Origin: Streptomyces galbus
GTDB lineage: Bacteria; Actinomycetota; Actinomycetes; Streptomycetales; Streptomycetaceae
Length of the DNA stretch: 64,000 bases
Direction of reading: 5' to 3'
Assembly: GCF_005280195.1 (NCBI RefSeq)
Contig: NZ_SZPR01000012.1
Location: forward strand, 124,001-188,000
Below are positions 26,581-34,923 of this stretch, piece after piece (the stretch's first letter is position 1; each line of letters begins with the position of its first letter). The notes beneath the pieces were generated by a model that saw only the letters and a list, made by a program, of their open reading frames with translations, ran no database searches and was not told where the DNA came from. A program made the translations under genes and the position numbers.

Positions 26581-27513
26581 TCAGCCGGCCACCGGCACCC
26601 GGCCCCCGGCGAGGAACGCGCCGATCCGCTCCCGCAGCGACCGCGCGTCCAGCCCGTGCGCCGCGACGTGCTCCTCCACGGTGCCGTACCGCCGGAGTTC
26701 CCGGCGGCCCACGCCGAGGCCCAGCACCCGGTGGGGCACGTCGGCGAGGGCGTCGTTCGCGGCGGCCGTCGAGGTGCCCGCGAGGTAGGGCTCCACCAGT
26801 ACGACGTCCGCGGTGGCGTGCTCGGCGGACCAGCGCAGGGCGGCGGCGTCGAAGGGACGGACGGTCGTCGCGTACAGCACCGTGACGTCGAGGCCCTCGG
26901 TCGCCGCGAGCACCGCGTCGAGCATCGGCCCGACGGCGAGCACCACCCCGCAGCGGCCCTCGCGCACCACCAGGAACCGCTCCCCGTCCACGGGCAGCGC
27001 CGTCCTGTTCGCCTGTACCGACAGCCGTACGTACACCTTGTCGTCGGCGGTGATGTCGCCGGGCCGCACCGCGTGCCGCAGCAGGGTATCGGCCTCGTCC
27101 GGATGGCCCGGCACGTGCACGGTCCAGCCGTCGAGCGTGTCCAGCAGGGCCACGTCCCCGGGCGCCATGTGGGTGAAGCCGCCGGCCGGCCAGTCGAAGG
27201 ACGCGGCGGCGCTGACCAGCACCGCGCCCACGCCCTGGTGCCCGAGGTCGAGCTTGACCTGCTCGAAGGGCCGCTCGACGAGGAAGCTGGCGAACGTGTG
27301 CACGACGGGCCGCATCCCGGTGAGCGCCAGCCCCGCGCCGGTGCCGATCAGCAGTTGCTCGCGGATGCCCACGTTGATCACGCGGTCGGGGTGGCGGGCC
27401 CGTACCGCGTCGAGGGCGGCGGCGCCGATCTCGGCGACGACGACGGCGACCCGGGGGTCCTCGTCGAGCATCCGGGAGACGGCGGGGGCGAAGCGGTCAC
27501 GCATGGTGTCCAT
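26581..27513 (-). CDS. transketolase C-terminal half (pyrimidine-binding subunit)
   Basis: A 310-residue protein holding the pyrimidine and C-terminal domains of a transketolase. RVINVGIREQLLIGTGAGLA contains the catalytic Glu. VHTFASFLVERPFEQVKLDL and the C-terminal VTVLYATTVRPFDAAALRWS follow. The partner half is encoded 80 bp upstream at 27594-28301, and both are needed for one active site. Split transketolases in actinobacteria often serve secondary metabolism or unusual sugars. The ATG follows a GAGAGG site 7-8 nt upstream. Confidence 0.92.
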   Translation of the reverse strand: MDTMRDRFAPAVSRMLDEDPRVAVVVAEIGAAALDAVRARHPDRVINVGIREQLLIGTGAGLALTGMRPVVHTFASFLVERPFEQVKLDLGHQGVGAVLVSAAASFDWPAGGFTHMAPGDVALLDTLDGWTVHVPGHPDEADTLLRHAVRPGDITADDKVYVRLSVQANRTALPVDGERFLVVREGRCGVVLAVGPMLDAVLAATEGLDVTVLYATTVRPFDAAALRWSAEHATADVVLVEPYLAGTSTAAANDALADVPHRVLGLGVGRRELRRYGTVEEHVAAHGLDARSLRERIGAFLAGGRVPVAG

Positions 27514-27532
27514 GGCGGGTGCCTCTCAGGAG

Positions 27533-27592
27533 GGAGGAAGCAGGGGCGGAGGAAGCAGGGGCGGAGGGAGCGGGGGCGGCGGGAGCGGTGTC
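27533..27592 (+). repeat. four imperfect 15-bp tandem repeats between the transketolase halves
   Basis: Units GGAGGAAGCAGGGGC (27533-27547 and 27548-27562, identical), GGAGGGAGCGGGGGC (27563-27577) and GGCGGGAGCGGTGTC (27578-27592). On the coding (minus) strand this gives a pyrimidine-rich stretch just upstream of the second gene. Purine/pyrimidine asymmetry is almost complete, so it may affect transcript elongation or coupling. Confidence 0.75.
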
Positions 27593-27593
27593 G

Positions 27594-28301
27594 TCAGTCG
27601 GACTTGGGCTCCACGCGGGCCACGACGGCGTGCGGGCGGCCCGGGTGCGGGGCGGTGAAGGCGGCGTGCAGGGCCTCGTGGTCGCGGCCGTCGACGGTCG
27701 CCGTCGACCACCCCGCGGCCTCGAAGCGCGCCACGATGCCGCCCGGCCGGGCGTACGTGGCCGAGGAGTTGTCGACGACGACGGTGTGCAGCCGCTCCAG
27801 GCCGGCCGGGCCGGCGAAGGCGATCGCCTCGTGGTTGCTGCCCTCGTCCAGCTCCGCGTCGCCGACGAGCACCCACACCGCGGGGCCGGTGAGCCCCTGG
27901 GCGCGCAGCCCCAGCGCCGTGCCCACCGCGATCGGCAGGCCGTGCCCGAGGGAGCCGCTGCCGATCTCCACGCCCGGCACCAGGGTGCGATCCGGGTGGT
28001 GGCCGAGGGGCGAGTCGTAGGAGCCGAAGTCCGGGAGCCAGGCGGCCGGTACGAAGCCCTTCGCGGCCAGGACCGCGTAGTAGGCCATCGGGCCGTGGCC
28101 CTTCGACAGCAGGAACCGGTCGCGGCCGGGGTCGTCCACCCGCTCGGGAGCGACGCGCAGCACCCGGTCGTGGAGCACCCAGAGCACGTCGAGCGTGGAG
28201 GTGGCGGCGGGACCGTGCTTCTCGTCGCCGGTCATCCTGCCCATGAGGCCCGGCAGGTCCGCGTAGCTGTACGCCTGACGGCGTTCCTCGGTGATCGTCA
28301 T
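27594..28301 (-). CDS. transketolase N-terminal half (TPP-binding subunit)
   Basis: A 235-residue protein with the TPP domain of transketolase. SKGHGPMAYYAVLAAKGF, GSGSLGHGLPIAVGTALGL and the TPP motif LVGDAELDEGSNHEAIAFAG ... VVVDNSS are all present. It is the first gene of a two-gene unit with the C-terminal half. The start codon lies exactly seven bases after the -10 of a MerR-type promoter, and there is no Shine-Dalgarno, so translation is probably leaderless. The sugar substrate cannot be told from sequence. Confidence 0.92.
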   Translation of the reverse strand: MTITEERRQAYSYADLPGLMGRMTGDEKHGPAATSTLDVLWVLHDRVLRVAPERVDDPGRDRFLLSKGHGPMAYYAVLAAKGFVPAAWLPDFGSYDSPLGHHPDRTLVPGVEIGSGSLGHGLPIAVGTALGLRAQGLTGPAVWVLVGDAELDEGSNHEAIAFAGPAGLERLHTVVVDNSSATYARPGGIVARFEAAGWSTATVDGRDHEALHAAFTAPHPGRPHAVVARVEPKSD

Positions 28302-28308
28302 GCGGACG

Positions 28309-28339
28309 ATCGTGCAACCTCGACCAAACTTGAGGTCAA
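28309..28339 (-). promoter_or_regulatory. MerR-type promoter of the split transketolase
   Basis: Read on the minus strand: -35 TTGACC (28339-28334), a 19-bp spacer, -10 CACGAT (28314-28309), then seven bases to the ATG. The dyad ACCTCAAGTTTGGTCGAGGT spans 28336-28317. Its left half equals the left half of the SoxR box (CCTCAAGTT); the right half is partly degenerate. The over-long 19-bp spacer with a dyad inside is the signature of MerR-family activated promoters. No merR gene is adjacent. Confidence 0.7.
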
Positions 28340-28435
28340 GTGCGGCGCGACCGAAACGGGTGCGCGACCACCTACCCGAGTGCGGTATTGTTTCCCTGCG
28401 CGTTCGGCCAGGGGAAACCCCAGGTCAGACGGCAC

Positions 28436-28509
<74 letters not shown>

Positions 28510-28516
28510 CGGTGTG

Positions 28517-28559
28517 GTCCGGCGGGCCTGTCGACAACGACAGGCCCGCCGGACTTTTT
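28517..28559 (+). terminator. strong intrinsic terminator of the tRNA-Pro gene
   Basis: A perfect 17-bp stem (28517-28533 with 28538-28554), loop ACAA, followed by TTTTT at 28555-28559. Confidence 0.95.
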
Positions 28560-28602
28560 CGTGCCGGACGCGGTCCCGGCTCCTCCCGCCGCATCCGGCG
28601 CA

Positions 28603-29457
28603 CTACGAGCAGCCGGGCGGTCCGGCCTCCGTGCGGCGGCGGGTGGCGTGCAGGGAGCCGAGGAGGCCGAGGGCGCGGGCGCTCGGGCTGCCCGGTTCGG
28701 CGTGGTAGATGACGAGTTGCTGTCCCGGGGCGTCGCGCACGTCGAAGGCCTGGTAGGTGAGGGCGAGCGGGCCCACCTCGGGGTGGTTCAGGTTCTTGGC
28801 GTCCCGGCTCTTGCCGCGCACGCCGTGGGCGCTCCACAGGCGGTGGAACTCCGTGCTCTGCCCGGTCAGTTCGGCGACCAGCCGACGCAGCTGCGGGCTG
28901 TCCGGGTCGAGGCCGGCGCCCTCGCGCAGATTGGCCACGGCGGCCTGGGCCGCCCGCTCCCAGTCCGCGTAGAAGTGCCGGCCCGCGGGGTCCAGGAAGA
29001 TCATGCGGGCCCGGTTGTCGGCCGGGTCGAACGGGGTGAAGAGCGCGTCGGCCAGGGCGTTGGTGGCGAGGACGTCCAGGGTGCGGCCCAGGACGAACGC
29101 CGGGGTGTGCGGGTAGCCGTCCATCAACTGGCGCAGCGCCGGGCTCACCCCGGCCGCGGTGTGGACGGAGCGTTCCGCACCGGGTGCGCCGCCGGCCAGG
29201 CGGAACAGGTGCGTGCGCGCGTCGCCGTCCAGCCGCAGGGCACGGGCGAGGGCGTCCAGGACCTGGGGGGAGGGGTTGCGTTCGCGGCCCTGTTCGAGGC
29301 GGGTGTAGTAGTCGGCGTTCACCCCGGCGAGGACCGCGACCTCCTCCCGGCGCAGTCCGGCGACCCTGCGCGTCCCGTGGCTGACCATGTCCACGTCCCG
29401 TGGCGTGAGGCCGGCCCGGCGGGCGCGCAGGAAGGCCCCCAAGTGGTTCTCGTCCAT
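28603..29457 (-). CDS. XRE-family regulator with MmyB-like ligand domain
   Basis: A 284-residue regulator. The N-terminal helix-turn-helix reads LGAFLRARRAGLTPRDVD ... GLRREEVAVLAGVNADYYTRLEQGRERNPS. The MmyB-like PAS-type domain covers about 105-275 (LATNALADALFTPFDPADNRARMIFLDPAG ... LNHPEVGPLALTYQAFDV). MmyB members are typical of Streptomyces and are often divergent from an SDR gene, as here (29608). They are thought to sense a fatty-acid-like or other small ligand. ATG 29457 is chosen because the helix-turn-helix begins right after it; a long upstream extension has poor coding quality. Confidence 0.92.
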   Translation of the reverse strand: MDENHLGAFLRARRAGLTPRDVDMVSHGTRRVAGLRREEVAVLAGVNADYYTRLEQGRERNPSPQVLDALARALRLDGDARTHLFRLAGGAPGAERSVHTAAGVSPALRQLMDGYPHTPAFVLGRTLDVLATNALADALFTPFDPADNRARMIFLDPAGRHFYADWERAAQAAVANLREGAGLDPDSPQLRRLVAELTGQSTEFHRLWSAHGVRGKSRDAKNLNHPEVGPLALTYQAFDVRDAPGQQLVIYHAEPGSPSARALGLLGSLHATRRRTEAGPPGCS

Positions 29458-29490
29458 GCACCACAGGCTAAGCGGCCGTCCGTCCCGCTG

Positions 29491-29511
29491 CCTGGGTGTG
29501 CCGTACCCAGG
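29491..29511. promoter_or_regulatory. inverted repeat in the MmyB-SDR divergent promoter
   Basis: CCTGGGT (29491-29497) and ACCCAGG (29505-29511) are perfect arms with a 7-bp spacer, 34 bp from the regulator start and 97 bp from the SDR start. It is a likely binding site for the MmyB-type regulator controlling both genes. Confidence 0.55.
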
Positions 29512-29607
29512 CGACGGCCGTCCTGGTCCGGCGCCGGCCGCCGCGCACAGACTCGGTGGCGCGGTCAGCCGACCGCGGAACCCTCCCTCTACCGGAAGGA
29601 CATCGTC

Positions 29608-30342
29608 ATGACGCAGACCACCAAGGTCGTCCTGGTGACCGGCGCCAGCAGCGGGATCGGTGAGGCCACGGCTCTGCGCCTGGCCGCCGACGGCCACCGG
29701 GTGCTCTTGGGCGCGCGCCGCACCGAGCGCCTGGAGAAGCTGGCCGCGCGGATCGCCGCCGACGGGGGCACCGCCGGCTTCCGGCGGCTCGACGTCACCG
29801 ACGCGGCCGACGTACGGGCCTTCGTGTCGGCCGCGGTCGAGCGCTGGGGGCGGGTGGACGTGATGGTCAACAACGCCGGCGTGATGCCGCTCTCGCCCCT
29901 GTCGGAGCTGAGGGTGGACGAGTGGGACCGGATGCTCGACGTGAACGTCCGCGGGGTGCTGCACGGCATCGCGGCCGCCCTGCCGGTCATGCGGGAGCAG
30001 GGCGGCGGCCACATCGTGAACGTCGCCTCGGTCGGCGCGTACGAGGTGGTGCCCACGGCTGCCGTCTACTGCGCCACCAAGTTCGCCGTGCGCGCCCTGT
30101 CCGAGGGGCTGCGCCAGGAGTCGGCCGGGGACATCCGGGTCACCGTGGTCTCCCCGGGCGTCACCGAGTCCGAGCTCGCCGACTCCATCTCCGACCCGCG
30201 GGCGCGCGAGGACATGAAGACCTACCGCTCGGTGGCGGTACCGGCGTCCGCGATCGCCGACGCCATCGCCTTCGCCGTCTCCCAGCCCGCCGAGGTGGAC
30301 GTGAACGAACTCGTGGTGCGCCCGGCCGCCAGCGCACAGTAG
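29608..30342 (+). CDS. SDR-family oxidoreductase
   Basis: A 244-residue classical short-chain dehydrogenase/reductase, with TGASSGIG (residues 11-18), NNAGV, the catalytic Ser in VNVASVGAYE and the YxxxK motif YCATK. ARRTERL at the second strand suggests NADP(H) preference. GGAAGGA lies 8 nt before the ATG. It is paired with the divergent MmyB regulator, a pairing seen repeatedly in actinomycetes, so the regulator probably represses it until a substrate-like ligand appears. The substrate is unknown. Confidence 0.93.
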   Translation: MTQTTKVVLVTGASSGIGEATALRLAADGHRVLLGARRTERLEKLAARIAADGGTAGFRRLDVTDAADVRAFVSAAVERWGRVDVMVNNAGVMPLSPLSELRVDEWDRMLDVNVRGVLHGIAAALPVMREQGGGHIVNVASVGAYEVVPTAAVYCATKFAVRALSEGLRQESAGDIRVTVVSPGVTESELADSISDPRAREDMKTYRSVAVPASAIADAIAFAVSQPAEVDVNELVVRPAASAQ

Positions 30343-30353
30343 GGAGGCGCGTC

Positions 30354-30381
30354 ACGGGAGGGGCGCCCCCGCCCCTCCCGT
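30354..30381. terminator. bidirectional terminator
   Basis: ACGGGAGGGGC (30354-30364) pairs perfectly with GCCCCTCCCGT (30371-30381) around a 6-base loop, between the convergent SDR and SnoaL-like genes. Confidence 0.8.
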
Positions 30382-30390
30382 GGGCGGAGG

Positions 30391-30873
30391 TCAGTGCCGG
30401 GGCACCATCGACTCGTCCTGCCCTTCGGTCCAGCTCACCCCGAGCCGCTGTTCGGTGAGGAGCCACCCGTCGGCGCCGCGCCGGTAGCGCCAGGCGTACG
30501 GGCCGCCCATGGCGAAGTGGTCGTCGGGCCGATCGGCGTGCTGGACGGCGAGGAACCACATGTAGCCGTACCCCCGCGCCCGGTCGCCCGTCACCTCGAA
30601 GTGCAGGTTGAGGATGTGGTGCTGCATCGCGGGATATCCGTTCTCGGCCTCCCGCACGCGCTCGTGAATGGTCTCCCGGCCGCGCAGGGTGCCCCACGGC
30701 TCGAACTCGAACACCGCGTCCTCGGACCAGCAACTGATCCAGGTGTCCCAGTCCTTGAGGTCCAGGGCGCGCCACGCCCGGAGCATCAGGGTGCGCAGGA
30801 CGTGCTGGTCCTCCAGCTCGCCGAGGCGGGCGAGGAGGCGGTCGTGGGTGTCGGCGGGGATGCTGTCGGTCAT
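30391..30873 (-). CDS. SnoaL-like / nuclear-transport-factor-2-fold protein
   Basis: A 160-residue NTF2-fold protein resembling SnoaL_4 and ring-hydroxylating dioxygenase beta subunits: LRAWRALDLKDWDTWISCWSEDAVFEFEPWGTLRGRETI ... MQHHILNLHFEVTGDRARGYGYMWFLA. The His/Asp cluster may be catalytic. No alpha subunit is nearby, so it is probably a stand-alone polyketide cyclase-like or isomerase-like protein. ATG 30873 follows AAGGGA at good spacing; upstream sequence in frame lacks similarity. Confidence 0.82.
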   Translation of the reverse strand: MTDSIPADTHDRLLARLGELEDQHVLRTLMLRAWRALDLKDWDTWISCWSEDAVFEFEPWGTLRGRETIHERVREAENGYPAMQHHILNLHFEVTGDRARGYGYMWFLAVQHADRPDDHFAMGGPYAWRYRRGADGWLLTEQRLGVSWTEGQDESMVPRH

Positions 30874-31349
30874 GTCGGGCGGGTCCCTTCTCGGTTGCCG
30901 GACGCGGCGGCCGGGGGGCCGGGCGGCGTGTGGTGACGTCAGGTTGCCGCGCCGCCGGCACCCCTCTCCAGGACGGCTGCCGCCTGGGTGTCCCGCACCC
31001 TGTCGCGCCCGGCCTGCGGTCACCCGAGCGCCCACCCGCCGGCCCGCCGCCCGGAGTGCGGGGCGACGGGGTGTCAGGTGGGCACCGGGCGACCGGGTCC
31101 ACGGGACATGTGCCGTGTCACGGGGTGTGTGCCGTGTCACGCCTCTCGAAGGGCAAGCGAGTTGTGTGCATCACAGCGCAAATGTCCCTTTATGGGTCAT
31201 GCTCGTCGTGGTTGCCCGCTCCCGAAGTGGAGCCCATGGGGCCCGTTTTGGGCACCCGCTCCGACGGTGACCCAGAGCACAGCACTCGCGACGTCCCCCC
31301 GTCGCCCGTTCGACCGTTCGCCCCCATCCCTCCGGGAAGGTGCCGCACC
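30874..31349. other. intergenic region upstream of the type III PKS
   Basis: No gene is supported in these 476 bp. They must hold the divergent promoters of the SnoaL-like gene and the polyketide synthase. A 14-bp direct repeat TGTGCCGTGTCACG occurs at 31109-31122 and 31128-31141 (19 bp apart). A TGTG-N5-CACA dyad sits near 31164. No convincing -10/-35 pair was found. Confidence 0.6.
31109..31141 (+). repeat. 14-bp direct repeats upstream of the type III PKS
   Basis: TGTGCCGTGTCACG is repeated exactly at 31109 and 31128, a 19-bp period, about 210-240 bp before the start codon. Paired direct repeats at such spacing are typical of activator sites. No regulator gene is next to it. Confidence 0.5.
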
Positions 31350-32537
31350 ATGGCCGCTTACCTCTGTCCTCCTGCCGTCATACACGGCGAGCACACCGTG
31401 AAGACCAGTCAGATCGTGGCGGAGGTCCGCGACCGCCACCCGCACGCGGCGTGGGCCCCGCGGATCGATGGCATCGCGGCCGGCACGGGCATCGACAGCC
31501 GTGGCTGGATGCTGCCCCTGGAGACGGCCGTCGCCCCCGGCAGCGGCAACGGGCTGCGGGGTGTCGGCGTCGAGCCGGCCCAACAGGCGCTGGCCCGCGA
31601 GGGGTTCAGCCGGCAGGACGTGGACCGCGTGATCGCCGCCCTGGAGACCGTCCCCGCCCCGCAGACCGTGCAGGAGCGCACCGCGCCGGCCTGGGAGGCC
31701 GTGCAGTCGTACGGGGAGCGCGCGGCCCGCGGGGCCCTGCAGACCGCCGGCCTCGACGCCTCGGACGTCGACTGCCTCATCACCAGCCACTCCACCACCC
31801 CGGCGCTGCCCGGTCTGGACGTGGCCCTGGCCAACCGGCTCCCGCTCCGCGACGACGTGCTGCTGCTGCCGGCCACCCAGTGGGCCTGTATCGCGGGCAC
31901 CCGCTCCCTGGCGCTGGCCGCGGATCTGGTGGCCGCCGACCCCGACCGGGTGGTCCTGGTCGTCATCGCCGAGGCGCTGAGCACGACCTACCAGCCCGCC
32001 GACGACACCCTCGAGTCCCTGATCGTCCGGCTGCTGTTCGCGGACACCGCGGTGGCCGCGGTGGTCACCGGACGCCGGCGGCGCGAGTCGGTGCTGCGGC
32101 TGGACGCCGCCTGGCACCACACCCTGCCCGGCACCCAGGACCTGCACCGGCTGGAGACGCGGGCGGACGGCACCCACTTCGTGATGGACCGGCGGGGGCC
32201 GCGTGCCGTGCAGGAGACGGTCACCGCCATGTGGGAGTGGCTGCGCGTCCGCTACCAGGACCACCCCGGCGCGTGGCACCCCGACGTGCTGCTCGCGCAC
32301 CCCGGAGGGACGCGGGTGCTGGAGTACATGGAGCAGACGATGCCCGAGTCGTGGCCGTCGGGGCTGCTGGACTACAGCCGGGACAGCTACACCAGCGGCA
32401 ACCGCGGCGGCGCCGCCGTGTTCGACATCCTGCGGCGGGCGCACGACGCCGGGCTGCAGAAGCCCGGGAACCGGGCCGTGCTGTACGCGGCGGCGCCGGG
32501 CCTCACCGCCACCGCCCTGGACGGGGAGTGGCTGTAG
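31350..32537 (+). CDS. type III polyketide synthase (chalcone-synthase family)
   Basis: A 395-residue ketosynthase-like homodimeric enzyme. The catalytic triad is visible: Cys 180 in QWACIAGTRS, His 317 in LLAHPGGTRV and Asn 351 in TSGNRGGAAV. The surrounding sequence is clearly different from RppA or germicidin synthase (no QLGCAAGGAA, no GFGPG near the end). It therefore belongs to another clade, of which the third S. coelicolor type III PKS is my best guess. No methyltransferase, oxidase or prenyltransferase is adjacent, so the product may be a simple pyrone or resorcinol. GGAAGG is 9 nt before ATG 31350. Confidence 0.92.
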   Translation: MAAYLCPPAVIHGEHTVKTSQIVAEVRDRHPHAAWAPRIDGIAAGTGIDSRGWMLPLETAVAPGSGNGLRGVGVEPAQQALAREGFSRQDVDRVIAALETVPAPQTVQERTAPAWEAVQSYGERAARGALQTAGLDASDVDCLITSHSTTPALPGLDVALANRLPLRDDVLLLPATQWACIAGTRSLALAADLVAADPDRVVLVVIAEALSTTYQPADDTLESLIVRLLFADTAVAAVVTGRRRRESVLRLDAAWHHTLPGTQDLHRLETRADGTHFVMDRRGPRAVQETVTAMWEWLRVRYQDHPGAWHPDVLLAHPGGTRVLEYMEQTMPESWPSGLLDYSRDSYTSGNRGGAAVFDILRRAHDAGLQKPGNRAVLYAAAPGLTATALDGEWL

Positions 32538-32552
32538 GGCACGGCGGCCCGG

Positions 32553-34721
32553 TCATCTCGCGACCTCCGCCCAGACCACCTTCCCGGTGTCCGTCCACCG
32601 CACCCCCCACCGGGTGGTGAGCTTGTGCAGGATGCGCAGGCCACGCCCGCCGTCGTCGAACAGGTGGCCGCGGCGCAGCCGCGGCCTGCCGTTGCCGGTG
32701 TCGCCGACCTCGCACAGCAGGCCGTGCCCGGTCCTGATCAGCCGCACCGTGATGGGCCCGGCCGCGAAGCGCACCGCGTTCGTGACCAGCTCGCTGACCA
32801 GCAGCAGCACGTTGTCCCGGGTGTGGTCCCTGATCTGCCACCGCCGCAGCAGCGCCGCCACCTGGACACGCGCCCGGGCCGGGGCGTCGTAGCGGGCGGG
32901 CAGCCGCCAGGTCGCGGTGTCCTCGTTCCGGTAGCCGATCATGCGGGCCAGCAGCAGGGTCACGTCGTCGCGCTGGGGCACGGGGGCCAGGGCGGCGACG
33001 ACGTGGCGGGCCGCCTGCTGCAGGCCGTCCCAGGGGTGCACCGTGGACACGGCGCGTGCCAGCTCGGCGATCCCCTCGTCGATCGGCACGGCCGGGTCCT
33101 CCACCAGGCCGTCGGTGTACAGGGCGAGCACCGAGCCCGGGGGTGCGTCGAAGGTGTGCACGTCGTACGGTTCGCGCAGCGCGAACTCGGCGCCCAGGCC
33201 GGGGTGCGGGCGGACGGAGAGCGGGCCCGCGTGCCCGTCCGGTGAGACCAGGACCGGCGGGAGGTGGCCGGCGCTGGACAGGGTCACCTGGTGGCTGACC
33301 GGGTCGTACAGGGCGATGCAGCAGGTCGACCCGAGGGCGCTGTAGCCGGCCGTCAGCCCGGACTCGGTGTCGTCCAGCATCGTCACGGTCTCGTCCAGGC
33401 GCTCCAGCACCTCGTCGGGCGCCAGCCCCGCGGACAGCAGGGCGCGGGCCTCCATGCTGAGCTGGCCCATGGTCGCCGCGGCTCCCAGACCGTGCCCGAC
33501 GACGTCACCGACCACCAGCGCGGTGCGGCCGTCCGGGAGCGGGAAGCTGTTCACCCAGTCGCCGCCGACGCCCGCGCTGTCGGGGGTCGCGGGCTGGTAG
33601 ACGCTGGCGATCTCGACGGTGTCCCCGCCGGTGCGGGGCAGCAGCCGGCGCTGCAGGGCCAGCACCTGGGTGTGCTCGCGCTGGTGCTGCCGGGCCAGGT
33701 CGATGTGGTGGGCGGTGCGCGCCACCAGCTCCTGCAGGTCGAACAGCTCGCTGTCGCGGAAGGGGCTGTCCGAGCGCCGCCAGACCTCCGCCACGCCCAG
33801 GACCACGCTCGGCGCGCTGTCCAGGACCAGCGGGATGCAGGCGACGCCGGCCGACCGGTCACCCGGCACCAGGGCGCGTACGGCCCGGGGACTGCCGAGG
33901 GCGCGCTCGACCGCCTCCCGGTCGGGGATCACGACGGTCCGCGGGGTGTCGCCCCGGAGCACGGCCTGCGCCAGCAGGCGGCCGGCGTCACCGGGCAGAT
34001 CGTCGCCCGGGGTCACGTACCCCTCGGGCCACGCCCGGTCCGGCACCAGGGCCGCCCGCCGCAGCCGGATGCGCCCCTGCGGCTGCCCGGCGACCCTCTC
34101 GCCCGTCCAGACCGCGAAGTCCAGGTCGACGGCGGCCACGTCTCCCCAGGCCAGCAGGGACTGCGCCAGCGACTGCGCGGTCTCGCCGATGTCCAGCGAG
34201 GTGCCGATGGCCGTCTCGGCGGCGTACAGGTGCAGCCTCCTGGCCATGGCGATCACGGAGACGGTCAGGCCCTCCTCGGGCGCCGCGGCGGGCAGGATGC
34301 TCATCGAGACGACCAGCTCCGACCCGTCGGTGCGGCGCAGCCGCTGGATGCGGGCGACGTGCGCCTCACCGCTGTCCGCGACCTGCCGCAGCCGCCGGGT
34401 GACCGTCGGTACGTCCCCCTCCGGCAACAGGTCGACGAAGGGCTTGCCCGCCGCGGCGTCCAGGCCGTCGAACACCGGCGCGTCCAGGTTGCAGCGGGTG
34501 ATGACCAGGTCGCGGTCCAGGTTGAGCGCGCCGAGGATCTGCTCCTGCTGGCCGGCCGCCAGGTCGTCCGGGACGGACCGGTGCGTGCCGTCCTCCCCTT
34601 GCGCGTCACCGGCACCAGCGCCGGCGGCCGCTGCCGTCCCGCCGCGCGGGAGGTAGCGGCCGAGGGCGCTGCTGACCAGGCCGAACGCGGAAGACGACGA
34701 AGAGGAGGGTGTGGAGTCCAT
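32553..34721 (-). CDS. PAS-GAF-SpoIIE phosphatase with C-terminal anti-sigma-type ATPase
   Basis: A 722-residue cytoplasmic signalling protein. The order is a Ser/Gly/Ala-rich start, PAS-like (about 60-165), GAF (180-345), PP2C/SpoIIE (about 360-570; metal Asp in VGGDWVNSF, VGDVVGHG, LYTDGLVE, RDDVTLLLAR), and an RsbW-like ATPase (600-720; LLLVSELVTNAVRFA, GRGLRIL). It should dephosphorylate a STAS antagonist and also carries a kinase-like domain, so both arms of a partner switch lie in one chain. ATG 34721 is preferred over the longer frame because the upstream part is Arg-rich and atypical. Confidence 0.92.
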   Translation of the reverse strand: MDSTPSSSSSSAFGLVSSALGRYLPRGGTAAAAGAGAGDAQGEDGTHRSVPDDLAAGQQEQILGALNLDRDLVITRCNLDAPVFDGLDAAAGKPFVDLLPEGDVPTVTRRLRQVADSGEAHVARIQRLRRTDGSELVVSMSILPAAAPEEGLTVSVIAMARRLHLYAAETAIGTSLDIGETAQSLAQSLLAWGDVAAVDLDFAVWTGERVAGQPQGRIRLRRAALVPDRAWPEGYVTPGDDLPGDAGRLLAQAVLRGDTPRTVVIPDREAVERALGSPRAVRALVPGDRSAGVACIPLVLDSAPSVVLGVAEVWRRSDSPFRDSELFDLQELVARTAHHIDLARQHQREHTQVLALQRRLLPRTGGDTVEIASVYQPATPDSAGVGGDWVNSFPLPDGRTALVVGDVVGHGLGAAATMGQLSMEARALLSAGLAPDEVLERLDETVTMLDDTESGLTAGYSALGSTCCIALYDPVSHQVTLSSAGHLPPVLVSPDGHAGPLSVRPHPGLGAEFALREPYDVHTFDAPPGSVLALYTDGLVEDPAVPIDEGIAELARAVSTVHPWDGLQQAARHVVAALAPVPQRDDVTLLLARMIGYRNEDTATWRLPARYDAPARARVQVAALLRRWQIRDHTRDNVLLLVSELVTNAVRFAAGPITVRLIRTGHGLLCEVGDTGNGRPRLRRGHLFDDGGRGLRILHKLTTRWGVRWTDTGKVVWAEVAR

Positions 34722-34923
34722 ACGGCTCTCTCGGCAGTCCCCGGCGCAGCGCCGGGGCCGTACTCGGTCCCGTGCGACGGGGCCCCGAGATCCCTGACCG
34801 CACACCTCATTCAATAACACCGGCGGTCGCTTCGCCCACACCTGCGTGCCTCGCCCGCCGCGCCGACGGACCCGTGCCGTTCATCGGCCCGCCGGGCGAG
34901 GCCCCGCACCCGGTCCCGGCGGG

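Noticed and set aside
27533..27592. CRISPR-like repeats
   Set aside because: The 15-bp units are adjacent without spacers; this is a simple tandem repeat.
31160..31180. CRP-like site near the type III PKS
   Set aside because: TGTG-N5-CACA is present, but the spacing and half-sites do not match the TGTGA-N6-TCACA consensus.
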